From contig CAWESA010000020.1 in assembly GCA_963811605.1 (NCBI GenBank), forward strand, positions 1 to 64,000: a stretch of DNA of 64,000 bases. The letters run 5' to 3'. Numbering within the stretch: position 1 is the first letter of the stretch; the number at the start of each line of letters is the position of its first letter. The stretch is from CAVQLX01 sp963811605 (lineage in GTDB: Bacteria; Desulfobacterota; Binatia; DP-6). Below the pieces are notes generated by a model. That model did not search any database. It saw only the letters and a program-made list of their open reading frames with translations, and was not told the DNA's origin. The translations under genes were made by a program, and so were the position numbers. Of the stretch, positions 52,285 through 62,381 are shown piece by piece.

Positions 52285-52713
52285 TCAGCCCAGACTCAGC
52301 GTCTGCAGCCCCTTGGTGAATCGGCCGGCGTGCGACTTCTCCGCCTTGGCGAGCGTCTCGAACCACTCGGCGATCTCGTCGAAGCCTTCCGTCCGGGCCG
52401 CCTTCGCGAACCCGGGATACATCTCCGAGAACTCGTAGGTCTCGCCCTCGATGGCCGATTTGAGATTCTGCTCGGTGGAGCCGATCGCGACACCGGTGAC
52501 CGGATCGCCGGCTTCCTTCAGGAAGTCGAGATGGCCGAACGCGTGCCCGGTCTCCGCCTCGGAGGTGTCGCGGAACAGACCGCCGACATCAGGGTAGCCT
52601 TCGATGTCGGCCCGGCGGGCGAAATACAGGTAGCGTCGGTTCGCCTGCGACTCGCCCGCGAACGCCGTCTTCAGATTCTCATGCGTGCTCGTGCCCTTGA
52701 GCGCTTTAGCCAT
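52285..52713 (-). CDS. Rubrerythrin (no rubredoxin domain)
   Basis: The 142-residue erythrin has the four-helix diiron site: FAGESQANRRYLYFA (E and Y), EAETGHAFGHLDFL (ExxH), EGETYEFSEMYPGF and AKAEKSHAGRF (ExxH). It lacks the C-terminal rubredoxin CxxC domain, so electrons likely come from the adjacent Fe-S protein. It should reduce hydrogen peroxide in the cytosol. First gene of the operon rubrerythrin-CCG-DUF3501-Fur-Lon-like. Confidence 0.93.
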   Translation of the reverse strand: MAKALKGTSTHENLKTAFAGESQANRRYLYFARRADIEGYPDVGGLFRDTSEAETGHAFGHLDFLKEAGDPVTGVAIGSTEQNLKSAIEGETYEFSEMYPGFAKAARTEGFDEIAEWFETLAKAEKSHAGRFTKGLQTLSLG

Positions 52714-52765
52714 CGGCTGTCTCCCATCGCGGGGCACGCGCCGGGCGTCCACCGCGCCTCTACGC

Positions 52766-52778
52766 AGGAATGATTCCT
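52766..52778 (-). promoter_or_regulatory. Fur/PerR-type inverted repeat upstream of rubrerythrin
   Basis: AGGAAT-N-ATTCCT is a perfect 6-1-6 inverted repeat, the format of Fur-family boxes, 53 bp upstream of the rubrerythrin ATG. A TTGACA (52805-52800, minus) lies upstream, with the inverted repeat overlapping the expected -10 region (20-nt spacing to TAGGAA). Confidence 0.45.
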
Positions 52779-52822
52779 ACTGGCATCACACGCCAGCGGT
52801 GTCAACGCCGCTGTCGGCCTCG

Positions 52823-53434
52823 TCAGGACAGACCGAGGCCGCGGACGCTGGGGCGCGAGCGGATGCGCTCGAGCCACGCCTGCACCGGAGCGAGCGCCGG
52901 CTCGAACTCGAAGCCGAGCCGACCCAGGACCATCATGCGCGGAGCGAAGGCGGCGTCCGCCAGCGTGAACTCATGGCCCACCAGGTACTCGTTGCCGTCG
53001 AGCTTGTCCCGCAGGTAGTAGAGGCAACGTCGCAGCTCCTCGCGGGCCTGCTCGACGCGTTGGGCATCGCGCTCACCCTCCGGCTTGCGCAGCTGGGCGA
53101 GCAGCATGGTGGTGGGGGGAATGAACGAGTTGTCGCAGTAGTCCTCGAGCAACCTGGCCTGAGCGCGTCCCTGCGAGTCCTCCGGCATCAGCCTCGGCAG
53201 CGGGTACTCGTCCTCCAGGTACTCGTCGATGACCGTGGAATCGTAGACGACCTCGTCCTCATCGACCAGGACCGGCACCTTTCCATAGGGATTCATGCGC
53301 AGGAACTCGACGGACTTCTGCTCCTGCTTGCGCAGATCGACGAACACCTTCTCGTATTCCAGGTCTTTCTCGGCCAACACTACCCGTACTTTTTGACAGA
53401 ACGGGCAGTCGGGATAGTCGTACAATTTCAGCAT
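52823..53434 (-). CDS. Glutathione S-transferase-like protein
   Basis: The 203-residue protein has a GST thioredoxin-like N-terminal domain (LKLYDYPDCPFCQKVRVVL, with a CPFC-type Cys pair, then NPYGKVPVLVDEDEVVYDSTVI) and a helical C-terminal domain (YLVGHEFTLADAAFAPRM). The active CPxC suggests a glutaredoxin-like/omega-type GST or a stringent-starvation-type protein. AGGAGG precedes the ATG. It lies 93 bp downstream of lipA and is probably a separate or last gene of the lipoate operon. Confidence 0.9.
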   Translation of the reverse strand: MLKLYDYPDCPFCQKVRVVLAEKDLEYEKVFVDLRKQEQKSVEFLRMNPYGKVPVLVDEDEVVYDSTVIDEYLEDEYPLPRLMPEDSQGRAQARLLEDYCDNSFIPPTTMLLAQLRKPEGERDAQRVEQAREELRRCLYYLRDKLDGNEYLVGHEFTLADAAFAPRMMVLGRLGFEFEPALAPVQAWLERIRSRPSVRGLGLS

Positions 53435-53527
53435 TGGAGCGCCTCCTCGGAACGCCGGCACGCTATGTGAAAACGCGCGGCCGTGCAATGTTCCCGGCGC
53501 AAAAAGTCGTCCTTTTTACCTAGTTTC

Positions 53528-54397
53528 TTACGGAACGTGCGCCCATGCGTGATACGAGCTGCGCACCAGGGGGCCTGACTCGACGTGCTGGAAGCCAGCC
53601 GACAGTGCATCATGGCGTAGCACGGCGAATTCGTCGGGGGTGACGTAGCGCTCGACCGGCAGGTGAGCGGCCGACGGCCGTAGGTATTGGCCGAGCGTCA
53701 GGATGTCGCAGTCTACCTCACGCAAATCGCTGAAAACCCTGCGAATTTCATCGGTCCCCTCACCCAGCCCGAGCATCAGGCCGGCCTTGGTCAAGCACCC
53801 GGGGCGGGCGCGACGGGCCTCCGCGAGCAGGGCGAGGGAGCGCTCGTAGCGCGCGCCGGGACGTACCCGCTTGTACAAGCGGGGTACGGTCTCGATGTTG
53901 TGATTGAAGATATCGATGGGTGACGCGACGACCGTGCGCACCGCCTCCAAGTCGCCCTGAAAATCCGGCACCAGCACCTCGACGCGGATCGCGACCACCC
54001 GCTCCTTGATCGCGAGTGCGGTGGCCGCGAAGTGGCTCGATCCACCGTCGGACAGATCGTCGCGGTTGACCGACGTCACCACGACATGTCGGAGCCTCAG
54101 GGCTGCCACGGCTTCCGCGACGCGGCGCGGCTCGTCACGATCCACCGTCAGCGGGCGGCCATGACTCACCGCGCAGAAGGCGCAGTTCCGCGTGCACGTG
54201 TCGCCCAGCAGCATGAACGTGGCGGTGCGGTGTCCCCAGCACTCTCCGATGTTGGGGCAGCGCGCCTCCTCGCAGACCGTGTGCAGCCCGAGGGCCTTGA
54301 CCGTGGCGCGGGTTGCCGTGAAGCCGGGGCCGCCTGGCGCGCGCACCTTGAGCCAGGGCGGATGGCGCCGCGAGCTCGCCGCCGTCGACTCGTTCAC
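53528..54397 (-). CDS. lipA: Lipoyl synthase
   Basis: This radical-SAM enzyme inserts two sulfur atoms into the octanoyl group on E2. The 289-residue protein has the auxiliary-cluster motif C42-x4-C47-x5-C53 (CEEARCPNIGEC). The SAM cluster motif is C68-x3-C72-x2-C75 (CTRNCAFC). The C-terminal SS in VRSSYHA holds the Ser that ligates the auxiliary cluster. It overlaps lipB by 4 bp. Confidence 0.96.
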   Translation of the reverse strand: MNESTAASSRRHPPWLKVRAPGGPGFTATRATVKALGLHTVCEEARCPNIGECWGHRTATFMLLGDTCTRNCAFCAVSHGRPLTVDRDEPRRVAEAVAALRLRHVVVTSVNRDDLSDGGSSHFAATALAIKERVVAIRVEVLVPDFQGDLEAVRTVVASPIDIFNHNIETVPRLYKRVRPGARYERSLALLAEARRARPGCLTKAGLMLGLGEGTDEIRRVFSDLREVDCDILTLGQYLRPSAAHLPVERYVTPDEFAVLRHDALSAGFQHVESGPLVRSSYHAWAHVP

Positions 54398-55068
54398 GGG
54401 TGGGCTCCGACGTGGTCGCCGACGCTTGCCGGGTCGACGGCGCGGTACTCACGATAGCCGAAGTGAGCGACGAAGCGCCGCAGGACCAGCTCCGCCATCC
54501 TCTCGACATCCGTCGTCACGCCTTCGCCTGCGACCGAGGTCATGGTGACGCCCTCGATCCCGCACGGTGTGATGGCGCGGAAGCCGGCGAGGTCCGCGCT
54601 CACGTTGAGCGCGAACCCGTGCGAGGTCACCCAGCGGCGAATGCCGACCCCGATGGATCCGATCTTGCGCGACTCGATCCACACACCGGTGAGCCCGTCA
54701 CGTAGGGTGGCGCCGAGCCCGACGTCGCCCAGCGCATCGATCAGGACCTGCTCGAGTCCGCGCACGTACCAGCGCACGTCCGGGCGCAGGTCGCGCAACC
54801 CGACGATGGGATAGCCGACGAGCTGTCCGGGGCCGTGGTACGTGACCTGGCCGCCGCGGCCGACACGGACGACGGGCACCCCACCGTCCGCGGCGCCGCC
54901 GAGAAAGCGATCGTCCGCACCGCGCCCCAGCGTGTAGACGGGCGGATGCTCGAGGAGCAGGAGGGTGTCGGGGCCGCCGGCCTGGCGTCGCGCCACCAGC
55001 GCCTCCTGCCACGCGAGCGCCACATCGTAGGGCACCCGCCCGCACCGCGCGACCTCGAGCATGCTCAT
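54394..55068 (-). CDS. lipB: Octanoyl-[ACP]:protein N-octanoyltransferase
   Basis: The 224-residue enzyme transfers octanoyl from ACP to the lipoyl lysine of E2. GRGGQVTYHGPGQLVGYPI and RKIGSIGVGIRRWVTSHGFALNV are the family blocks, with the catalytic Cys in ITPCGIEG and Lys in RKIG. It overlaps lpdA and lipA by 4 bp each, so synthesis is coupled along the operon. Confidence 0.95.
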   Translation of the reverse strand: MSMLEVARCGRVPYDVALAWQEALVARRQAGGPDTLLLLEHPPVYTLGRGADDRFLGGAADGGVPVVRVGRGGQVTYHGPGQLVGYPIVGLRDLRPDVRWYVRGLEQVLIDALGDVGLGATLRDGLTGVWIESRKIGSIGVGIRRWVTSHGFALNVSADLAGFRAITPCGIEGVTMTSVAGEGVTTDVERMAELVLRRFVAHFGYREYRAVDPASVGDHVGAHP

Positions 55069-56456
55069 ATGTTGACCGCCTCGCCCTCGGCGGCAAGCGC
55101 AGCCTCCCGCAACGCCTCGGCCAGCGTCGGATGCGCGTGCACCGTGTCGCGCAGCTCGCGCGTCGTGGCCTCGAGGCTGCGCGCGAGCCCCGCCTCGGCG
55201 ATGAGATCGGTCACCCCGTGTCCGATCATGTGCACGCCGAGCACCTCCCCGTGGCGAGCGCCGGCGACGAGCTTGACGAAGCCCTCGCCGTGCCCGGTCG
55301 CCATCGCCTTGCCGAGGGCGCGAAACGGGACCTTCCCCACCTTCACCTCGCCGCCCTCGCGCGCCTGGGCCTCGGTCAGGCCGATGGCAGCCACCTCCGG
55401 CTGGCAGTACACGCACATCGGCACGCGCGTCTCGTCGAGCGGCGGCGTCAGGTCGGGCCGCCCCGCGATCGCCTCGGCCGCGATCACGCCCTGCTCGGAC
55501 GCGGTGTGCGCGAGGAGCATCGGCCCGACGAGATCCCCGATGGCATAGATGCCGGGCACGCTGGTCCGCATCGCCGGGTCGACCACGACCGAGCCCCGCT
55601 GGGTGCGCACGCCGAGCGCGTCGAGTCCCAGGTCGTCACTGAGCGGGCTCCGCCCGACGGCCACCAGCACGCGGTCTGCCGCTATCGTGCGTGTCGTGGC
55701 GTCGCCGGCGACCGCGACCCGGGCGCCCGATGCGTCACTGTCGATGTGCTCGAAGCGATGACCGGCCAGCACCTCGATGCCCTGGCGGCGGAAGGCGCGC
55801 TGGAGCTCTCGTCCCAGGTCGGCGTCCATGCCCGGCACCAGCGTCTCGGCCATCTCGACGACGGTCACGGTCGCGCCGAAGCTGGCATAGGCGTAGGCGA
55901 ACTCCACGCCCACGGCGCCGCCGCCGACGACCACGAGCGACTTCGGCAGGTGCGGATCCTCGAGCGCTTCGCGACTCGTCTGCACGACCGTACCGTCGAC
56001 CTCGAGACCCGGCAGCGTGCGCTCGCGGCTTCCCGTCGCCAGGAGCACGTTCGACGCTCGCAGGTGCTCGACCGGGGCCTCGGCGCGCGCCACCAGGACG
56101 CCGCCCTCGACCAGCGTGCCGCGTCCCTGCACCAGCCGGATGCGGTGCTTGCGAAACAGCGACTCCACGCCGCGCGCCTGCTGCGCCGCCACCTCCCGGC
56201 TGCGCGCCACGACCCGAGCGAAGTCCGGACGCACGCCCTCGGCGATGATGCCGTGCGCGGCGCCGTCGCGTACGGCGCGGTACAGCTCGGCGTCCGCCAG
56301 GATGGCCTTCGACGGGATGCACCCCCAGTTGCCACACACGCCACCCGCGCGCTCTTGCTCGACGACCGCCGTACGGAGGCCGAGCTGCGCGGCGCGGATG
56401 GCCGCGACGTATCCCCCGGGGCCCGCGCCGACGACGACGAGATCGAGCTCGTCCAC
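55065..56456 (-). CDS. lpdA: Dihydrolipoyl dehydrogenase (E3)
   Basis: The 463-residue FAD enzyme reoxidises dihydrolipoamide with NAD+. It has FAD-binding VVVGAGPGGYVAAIRAAQLG and the redox disulfide C41/C46 in GGVCGNWGCIPSK. NAD-binding VVVGGGAVGVEFA and the C-terminal His in DTVHAHPTLAEAL follow. Family proteins usually read CLNxGC; here CGNWGC. It serves the pyruvate dehydrogenase encoded just upstream. Confidence 0.95.
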   Translation of the reverse strand: MDELDLVVVGAGPGGYVAAIRAAQLGLRTAVVEQERAGGVCGNWGCIPSKAILADAELYRAVRDGAAHGIIAEGVRPDFARVVARSREVAAQQARGVESLFRKHRIRLVQGRGTLVEGGVLVARAEAPVEHLRASNVLLATGSRERTLPGLEVDGTVVQTSREALEDPHLPKSLVVVGGGAVGVEFAYAYASFGATVTVVEMAETLVPGMDADLGRELQRAFRRQGIEVLAGHRFEHIDSDASGARVAVAGDATTRTIAADRVLVAVGRSPLSDDLGLDALGVRTQRGSVVVDPAMRTSVPGIYAIGDLVGPMLLAHTASEQGVIAAEAIAGRPDLTPPLDETRVPMCVYCQPEVAAIGLTEAQAREGGEVKVGKVPFRALGKAMATGHGEGFVKLVAGARHGEVLGVHMIGHGVTDLIAEAGLARSLEATTRELRDTVHAHPTLAEALREAALAAEGEAVNI

Positions 56457-56464
56457 CCGCTTCC

Positions 56465-57955
<1,491 letters not shown>

Positions 57956-57962
57956 GGCGGGG

Positions 57963-58994
57963 TCAGCGCGCCGCCGCGGCCGCCGGCGGCACCGCCGGCT
58001 CCTCGCGCCCGAGCACGCGGCGTACCGCGGCGGCGATGCGATCCGCGGACGGCATCACCAGCGCTTCCAGGTTGCTGGCATACGGCATGGGCACGTCTAG
58101 ATTGGTCACGCGTTCGGGCGGTGCATCGAGCCAGTCGAACGCCTCGTGCACCACGAACGCGATCAGCTCCGCCGCCACGCCGGCGAACGGCCAGCCTTCC
58201 TGTACGACCACGCAGTGCTTGGTCGCGCGCACGGCGTCGAGCACGGCCTGCTCGTCGAGCGGGCGGATCGTCCGCAGGTCGAGGACGAGCGCTTCGATGC
58301 CCTCCCCGGCCAGCGTCTGGGCGGCCCTGAGCGAGGCGTGCACCATCTTGCCCCAGGTGATGACGGCGACGTCGCGGCCCGGCCGCTTCACCTCGGCGAC
58401 TCCGAGCGGCACCAGATGCTCGCCGCCGGGCACCTCGCCCTTGAGCGAGTACATCGTCTCGCTCTCGAAGAAGCAGACCGGGTCGTCGTCCCGAATCGCC
58501 GACTTGAGGAGCCCCTTGCCGTCGGCGGGCGTCGCCGGCACGACCACCTTGAGGCCCGGCACGTGTGCGTAGAACGACTCCAGCGCCTGCGAATGCTGCG
58601 CGCCGAGGGCATGGGCCGCGCCGCCTGGTCCGCGGAAGACGATCGGCAAGGTGAACTGGCCATTCGACATGTAGCGCAGCTTGGCCGCGTTGTTGATCAG
58701 CTGGTCGTACGCCGGCAACGAGAAGTTCCAGGTCATGAACTCGATGATCGGTCGCAGTCCGATCATCGCCGCACCGATGCCCACCCCGGCGAAGCCCGTC
58801 TCCGCGATGGGCGTGTCGATCACCCGGCGTTCGCCGAAGCGCTCGAGCATGCCCTCCGAGACCTTGTAGGCGCCGTTGTAGTGGCCGACCTCCTCGCCCA
58901 TGAGGAAGATCGACGCGTCGCGCTCCATCTCCTCGCTCATGGCCTCGCGGAGGGCTTCGCGGAACGTCAGGATGCGGGCTCCGCCGTCAGACAT
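57963..58994 (-). CDS. pdhB: Pyruvate dehydrogenase E1 component, beta subunit
   Basis: The 343-residue beta subunit of heterotetrameric E1 contains EALREAMSEEMERDASIFLMGEEVG, the TPP pyrimidine-side Glu region, IAETGFAGVGIGAAMIGLRPI and VVQEGWPFAGVAAELIAFV. With the alpha subunit it decarboxylates pyruvate. It overlaps pdhA by 8 bp. The C-terminal 20 residues are Ala/Pro-rich. Confidence 0.95.
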   Translation of the reverse strand: MSDGGARILTFREALREAMSEEMERDASIFLMGEEVGHYNGAYKVSEGMLERFGERRVIDTPIAETGFAGVGIGAAMIGLRPIIEFMTWNFSLPAYDQLINNAAKLRYMSNGQFTLPIVFRGPGGAAHALGAQHSQALESFYAHVPGLKVVVPATPADGKGLLKSAIRDDDPVCFFESETMYSLKGEVPGGEHLVPLGVAEVKRPGRDVAVITWGKMVHASLRAAQTLAGEGIEALVLDLRTIRPLDEQAVLDAVRATKHCVVVQEGWPFAGVAAELIAFVVHEAFDWLDAPPERVTNLDVPMPYASNLEALVMPSADRIAAAVRRVLGREEPAVPPAAAAAR

Positions 58995-59940
58995 AGACGT
59001 GGTCCATCACCGTTTCCGGCGCCGGCATCGGAGATCCCTCCGCGAACTCGACCGCGTCCTTCACCATCGCCTTGGCGCCGTCGTCGAGCTCCTTGAGGGC
59101 CGCGTCGGTGGCGATGCCGAGCGTCTTCATGCGCTGGCCCAGGACCTGGATGGGATCGCGCTCCATCCACTTCTGGACCTCTTCCTTGGTCCGGTACTTG
59201 GCAGGGTCGGCGACGGAGTGGCCGCGGAATCGATACGTCTTGGCTTCGAGGAAGAACGGCAGGCTCTTCGTACGCGCGCGATCCACGGCATGGCGCACCG
59301 CTTCGCGCATCTCGAGCACGTCGTCGCCGTTCACGATCTCCTCTTCGATGGGATACCCCCGCGCGCGCACGGCGACGTCCTCCACCGCCAGCGTGCGGTA
59401 GAGCGGCGTCCCCATGGCGTACTGGTTGTTCTCGCAGATGAACACGATCGGGAGCTTCCACTGCGACGCCAGGGCGAGGCCCTCGTGAAAGGCGCCCATG
59501 TTGGCGGTCCCGTCCCCGAAGAAGCACAGCGTCACGTCGTGCTCGTCGCGATACTTCGAAGCAAAAGCGACTCCCGCAGCGATCGGTAGATGCCCGCCGA
59601 CGATGGCCCAGCCGCCCAGGAAGCGGCGGGCGGCATCGAACAGATGCATGGAGCCACCGCGGCCCCCGACGCACCCGCTCGCCTTGCCGTAGAGCTCGGC
59701 CATCGCCCCGCGCGCGTCGTTGGTGCGGGCGAGGTAGTGGGCATGCTCGCGATAGGTGGCGACGATGTAGTCGGTGGGCGCCGCCGCCGAGATGGCGCCC
59801 ACGGCGACCGCCTCCTGCCCGATGTAGAGATGGAGGAAGCCGGCGATCTTCCCCTGTGCGTAGGCACGCGCGGCCGCCTCCTCGAATCGCCGGCACAGAC
59901 ACATCTGGCGATACAGGTCGACGAGCAACGCCGCATCCAT
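58987..59940 (-). CDS. pdhA: Pyruvate dehydrogenase E1 component, alpha subunit
   Basis: The 317-residue alpha subunit holds the TPP/Mg site GDGTANMGAFHEGLALASQW (142 onward), with the HLYIGQEAVAVG and YREHAHYLA blocks before it and the phosphorylation-loop-like YRFRGHSVADPAKYR. A TATAAT lies 10 nt upstream of the ATG. It starts the operon pdhA-pdhB-pdhC-lpdA-lipB-lipA, which supplies both the complex and its cofactor. Confidence 0.95.
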   Translation of the reverse strand: MDAALLVDLYRQMCLCRRFEEAAARAYAQGKIAGFLHLYIGQEAVAVGAISAAAPTDYIVATYREHAHYLARTNDARGAMAELYGKASGCVGGRGGSMHLFDAARRFLGGWAIVGGHLPIAAGVAFASKYRDEHDVTLCFFGDGTANMGAFHEGLALASQWKLPIVFICENNQYAMGTPLYRTLAVEDVAVRARGYPIEEEIVNGDDVLEMREAVRHAVDRARTKSLPFFLEAKTYRFRGHSVADPAKYRTKEEVQKWMERDPIQVLGQRMKTLGIATDAALKELDDGAKAMVKDAVEFAEGSPMPAPETVMDHVYV

Positions 59941-59950
59941 GACACTTCGG

Positions 59951-59956
59951 ATTATA
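59951..59956 (-). promoter_or_regulatory. Consensus -10 element of the pdh-lip operon
   Basis: TATAAT (minus strand, 59956-59951) ends 10 nt before the pdhA ATG, so the mRNA leader would be about 4 nt. The -35 (CTTTCC with 17-nt spacing) is poor, which may mean activator control. Confidence 0.5.
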
Positions 59957-59986
59957 GGCCAATCGCCACCTGGGGAAAGGCGCGGC

Positions 59987-60685
59987 TCAGACGTCGCCGT
60001 GCAGGAGAGCGAGCTGGCGCGCGGGCGCAGCGGGCGACGCCGCAAGGACGGGGGCGAACGACCGGCGGTGCACCGGCGATGGCCCATATGCACGCAGCGC
60101 AGCCAGGTGCGCGCGCGTCGCGTATCCCATGTGACGGGCGAAGCCATAGGCGGGATACGACGCGTCGAGCTCGCGCATGAGGGCGTCGCGATAGCACTTC
60201 GCGACGATCGACGCCGCCGCGATGCTGGTCACGAAGGCATCGCCCTTGGGATAGGCGCTCTGCGGGATGCCGAGATCGGGAATCTCGCGTCCATCGACCA
60301 GGACGAACCCCGGCACCAGGGGCCGGAGCTGCTCGACGGCGCAGCGGAGGGCACGCAGACCGGCCTGGTAGATGTTCAGCCGATCGATCTCCGCGGGCCC
60401 GACCACCGCGATGCCGACCGCGATCGCGCGGCGGCGGATCTCGCTCGCCAGCTTCTCGCGCACCGGCGCCGCCAGCACCTTCGAATCGGCGACCCCCTCG
60501 ATGTGGGTCTCCACCGGGAGCACGACCGCCGCGGCCACCACCGGACCGGCCAGCGGCCCCATCCCGACCTCGTCCACGCCGGCGACCTGGCGGATGCCCA
60601 CGCGCCAGAGCAGACGCTCGAGATGCGGCGCAGCCGCGACGACCAGGCGCCGGCGGCGCACGGTGCCGGTCACGCGCGCTGGCAT
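59987..60685 (-). CDS. rnhB: Ribonuclease HII
   Basis: The 232-residue enzyme removes RNA from RNA:DNA hybrids and single ribonucleotides. Catalytic DE lies in VAGVDEVGMGPLAGPVVAAAV. Further acidic residues are in ADSKVL and LVDGREIPD, and the SIAAASIVAK block is typical of RNase HII. The start overlaps the geranylgeranyl-reductase-like gene by 16 bp. It lies 46 bp upstream of pdhA. Confidence 0.95.
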   Translation of the reverse strand: MPARVTGTVRRRRLVVAAAPHLERLLWRVGIRQVAGVDEVGMGPLAGPVVAAAVVLPVETHIEGVADSKVLAAPVREKLASEIRRRAIAVGIAVVGPAEIDRLNIYQAGLRALRCAVEQLRPLVPGFVLVDGREIPDLGIPQSAYPKGDAFVTSIAAASIVAKCYRDALMRELDASYPAYGFARHMGYATRAHLAALRAYGPSPVHRRSFAPVLAASPAAPARQLALLHGDV

Positions 60686-61836
60686 GCCCCCGGCCGCACG
60701 AGCGCTCGCAGCGCGTCCCAGCCGCTGCGCTCATCCCAGTGGTCGACGCCGTTGTACCAGGCAAGGCCGATGGCCTGGGCGCGTCGACTGACGCGCGCCA
60801 GCCGGAACCACCAGGCGGCGTGCATGCCGTAGAAGCGCCGCGCGGCCCACTCCAGGCGGCGAAGCTTGCGACCGGTCGGACCGGCGGCGACCGCGCGCGC
60901 AAACGACGTCGCCGGATCGGGCCCCGCAACGATCGCGTCCCCCGCCATGATGCCGTACTCGAGCGCGTACGAGATGCCCTCGCCCATGAGCGGGTCGCAC
61001 CCCGCCGCGTCTCCGACGAGGAGCGCATGCGGCGCCGCGACCGGCGCCTCGGGCACGAACGTGCGGATGGGGAAGGCCTGCCACCGGGTGGGCCGGGCGC
61101 CGACGTCGTCCAGGACGCGGGCCAGCTCGCGCTGCATGACGCCGCCCGATGCCGGAGGCAGCGCGTACACGCCGACGTTCACGTGCGCGACACCGTCGAT
61201 CCAGCACGGAAAAGCCCACCCGTAGCCGCGCAGGCCGCGGGCCACGGGGCGGAAGTCGAAGTCGTAGCGGCGGACGCGGTGTCCGTCCCACACCGTGCCG
61301 GCGACCGGGACGTCGCACATCACCGCCCGGCCCACGACTCCCGCATCGTCGGTGACGAGCTGCCGCCGCACCAGGCTGCCGCTGCCGTCGGCGCCGACCA
61401 CCACCGGGGCCCAGAAGCTCTCGCCGTCGGTCTCGACCCGCACGCCGGCGCCGTCCCGGACGACCGCGCGCACATGCGCACCCTGGTGCAGGGCGACGCC
61501 GTGATCGCGGGCGGCGTGGGCGAGCCGGGCATCGAGCTCGCGTCGCCGGACGACTCGGCAGAGGTCGTCACCTGGCACCGCGAGCGACGCCCCCGGCAGC
61601 GCCACGCCCGCGTCGTCCACCCGTGCGTGCGGAACGTCGAGAGGCACCCCCAGCGACGCGAGCAGCCCGCTGGCCTTCGGGATGACCCCGCCCGCGCACG
61701 TCTTGTCGCGCGGGTGACGTGCCTTGTCGAGGAGGAGGGTGCCCGCGGCGAGGGCGGGGGCGCGGCGCGCCAGTCGCAGCGCCGTGGCCGAGCCTGCTGG
61801 CCCCGCCCCGACGATGATCACCTCCCGCCGCTCCAC
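60670..61836 (-). CDS. Geranylgeranyl-reductase-family FAD oxidoreductase
   Basis: The 388-residue flavoprotein has the Rossmann start EVIIVGAGPAGSATALRLARR. The family motifs are LLLDKARHPRDKTCAGGVIPKA, and GDAAGCDPLMGEGISYALEYG near the C-terminal FAD domain. Relatives reduce isoprenoid or other polyprenyl double bonds, or act on aromatic precursors. The start is GTG. It lies upstream of and overlaps rnhB by 16 bp. Confidence 0.88.
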   Translation of the reverse strand: MERREVIIVGAGPAGSATALRLARRAPALAAGTLLLDKARHPRDKTCAGGVIPKASGLLASLGVPLDVPHARVDDAGVALPGASLAVPGDDLCRVVRRRELDARLAHAARDHGVALHQGAHVRAVVRDGAGVRVETDGESFWAPVVVGADGSGSLVRRQLVTDDAGVVGRAVMCDVPVAGTVWDGHRVRRYDFDFRPVARGLRGYGWAFPCWIDGVAHVNVGVYALPPASGGVMQRELARVLDDVGARPTRWQAFPIRTFVPEAPVAAPHALLVGDAAGCDPLMGEGISYALEYGIMAGDAIVAGPDPATSFARAVAAGPTGRKLRRLEWAARRFYGMHAAWWFRLARVSRRAQAIGLAWYNGVDHWDERSGWDALRALVRPGACQRA

Positions 61837-61882
61837 GTCCGGGTGTGTAGCGAACGGAGGTCGGCTCTACCAGGGGCCGTCC

Positions 61883-62302
61883 TCAGGAGATCGCGAGCAG
61901 CCCCTTGCCCGGTACGTGATTGACCTCGAGACGGATGCCGTCGGGATCCTCGAACAGCACCGAGTAATAGCCCGGCGCCCACGGGCCCTCCTCCGGGGGA
62001 TGCACGATGGTCGCCCCCAGGCGCCGCGCCAGCTCGTGCACGGTGTCGACGTCGGCGCGCTCGCGCACGCGGAAGCACAGGTGATGCAGACCCACGCGCT
62101 GCTGCACGAAGCGCTCGCCGCGATGCTCGGGGGCCGCAGGCGAGATGCCGAGCGCGGTGCGGCCGCCGACGCAGTAGAAGAACTCGTCCGCGTCGAGCAC
62201 CGGCCGCAGGCCGAGGACCGGCAGCAGCTCGCCGTAGAAGGCGCGGGCGGCGGCGAAGTCGCTCACCGTGAGGACGACGTGCGCCATGCCATTGATTTCC
62301 AT
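61883..62302 (-). CDS. VOC (glyoxalase/bleomycin-resistance) family protein
   Basis: The protein of about 139 residues starts MEINGMAHVVLTVSDFAAAR (an ATG 4 codons upstream is possible). It has paired beta-alpha-beta modules with metal-ligand-type His in HVVLTV and GLHHLCFRV, and a Glu in GIRLEVNHVP. It may be a glyoxalase I-like lyase, a dioxygenase or a binding protein; substrate unknown. It is divergent from the CDF gene and precedes the geranylgeranyl-reductase-like gene. Confidence 0.85.
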   Translation of the reverse strand: MEINGMAHVVLTVSDFAAARAFYGELLPVLGLRPVLDADEFFYCVGGRTALGISPAAPEHRGERFVQQRVGLHHLCFRVRERADVDTVHELARRLGATIVHPPEEGPWAPGYYSVLFEDPDGIRLEVNHVPGKGLLAIS

Positions 62303-62381
62303 CCCGGGCCGCATCGCACGCGCGGCGTGCGCCCGTCAACGCCGCTGGCAGCGCGGGCGGGCCTTTGCTAAGCCGCCCCCC

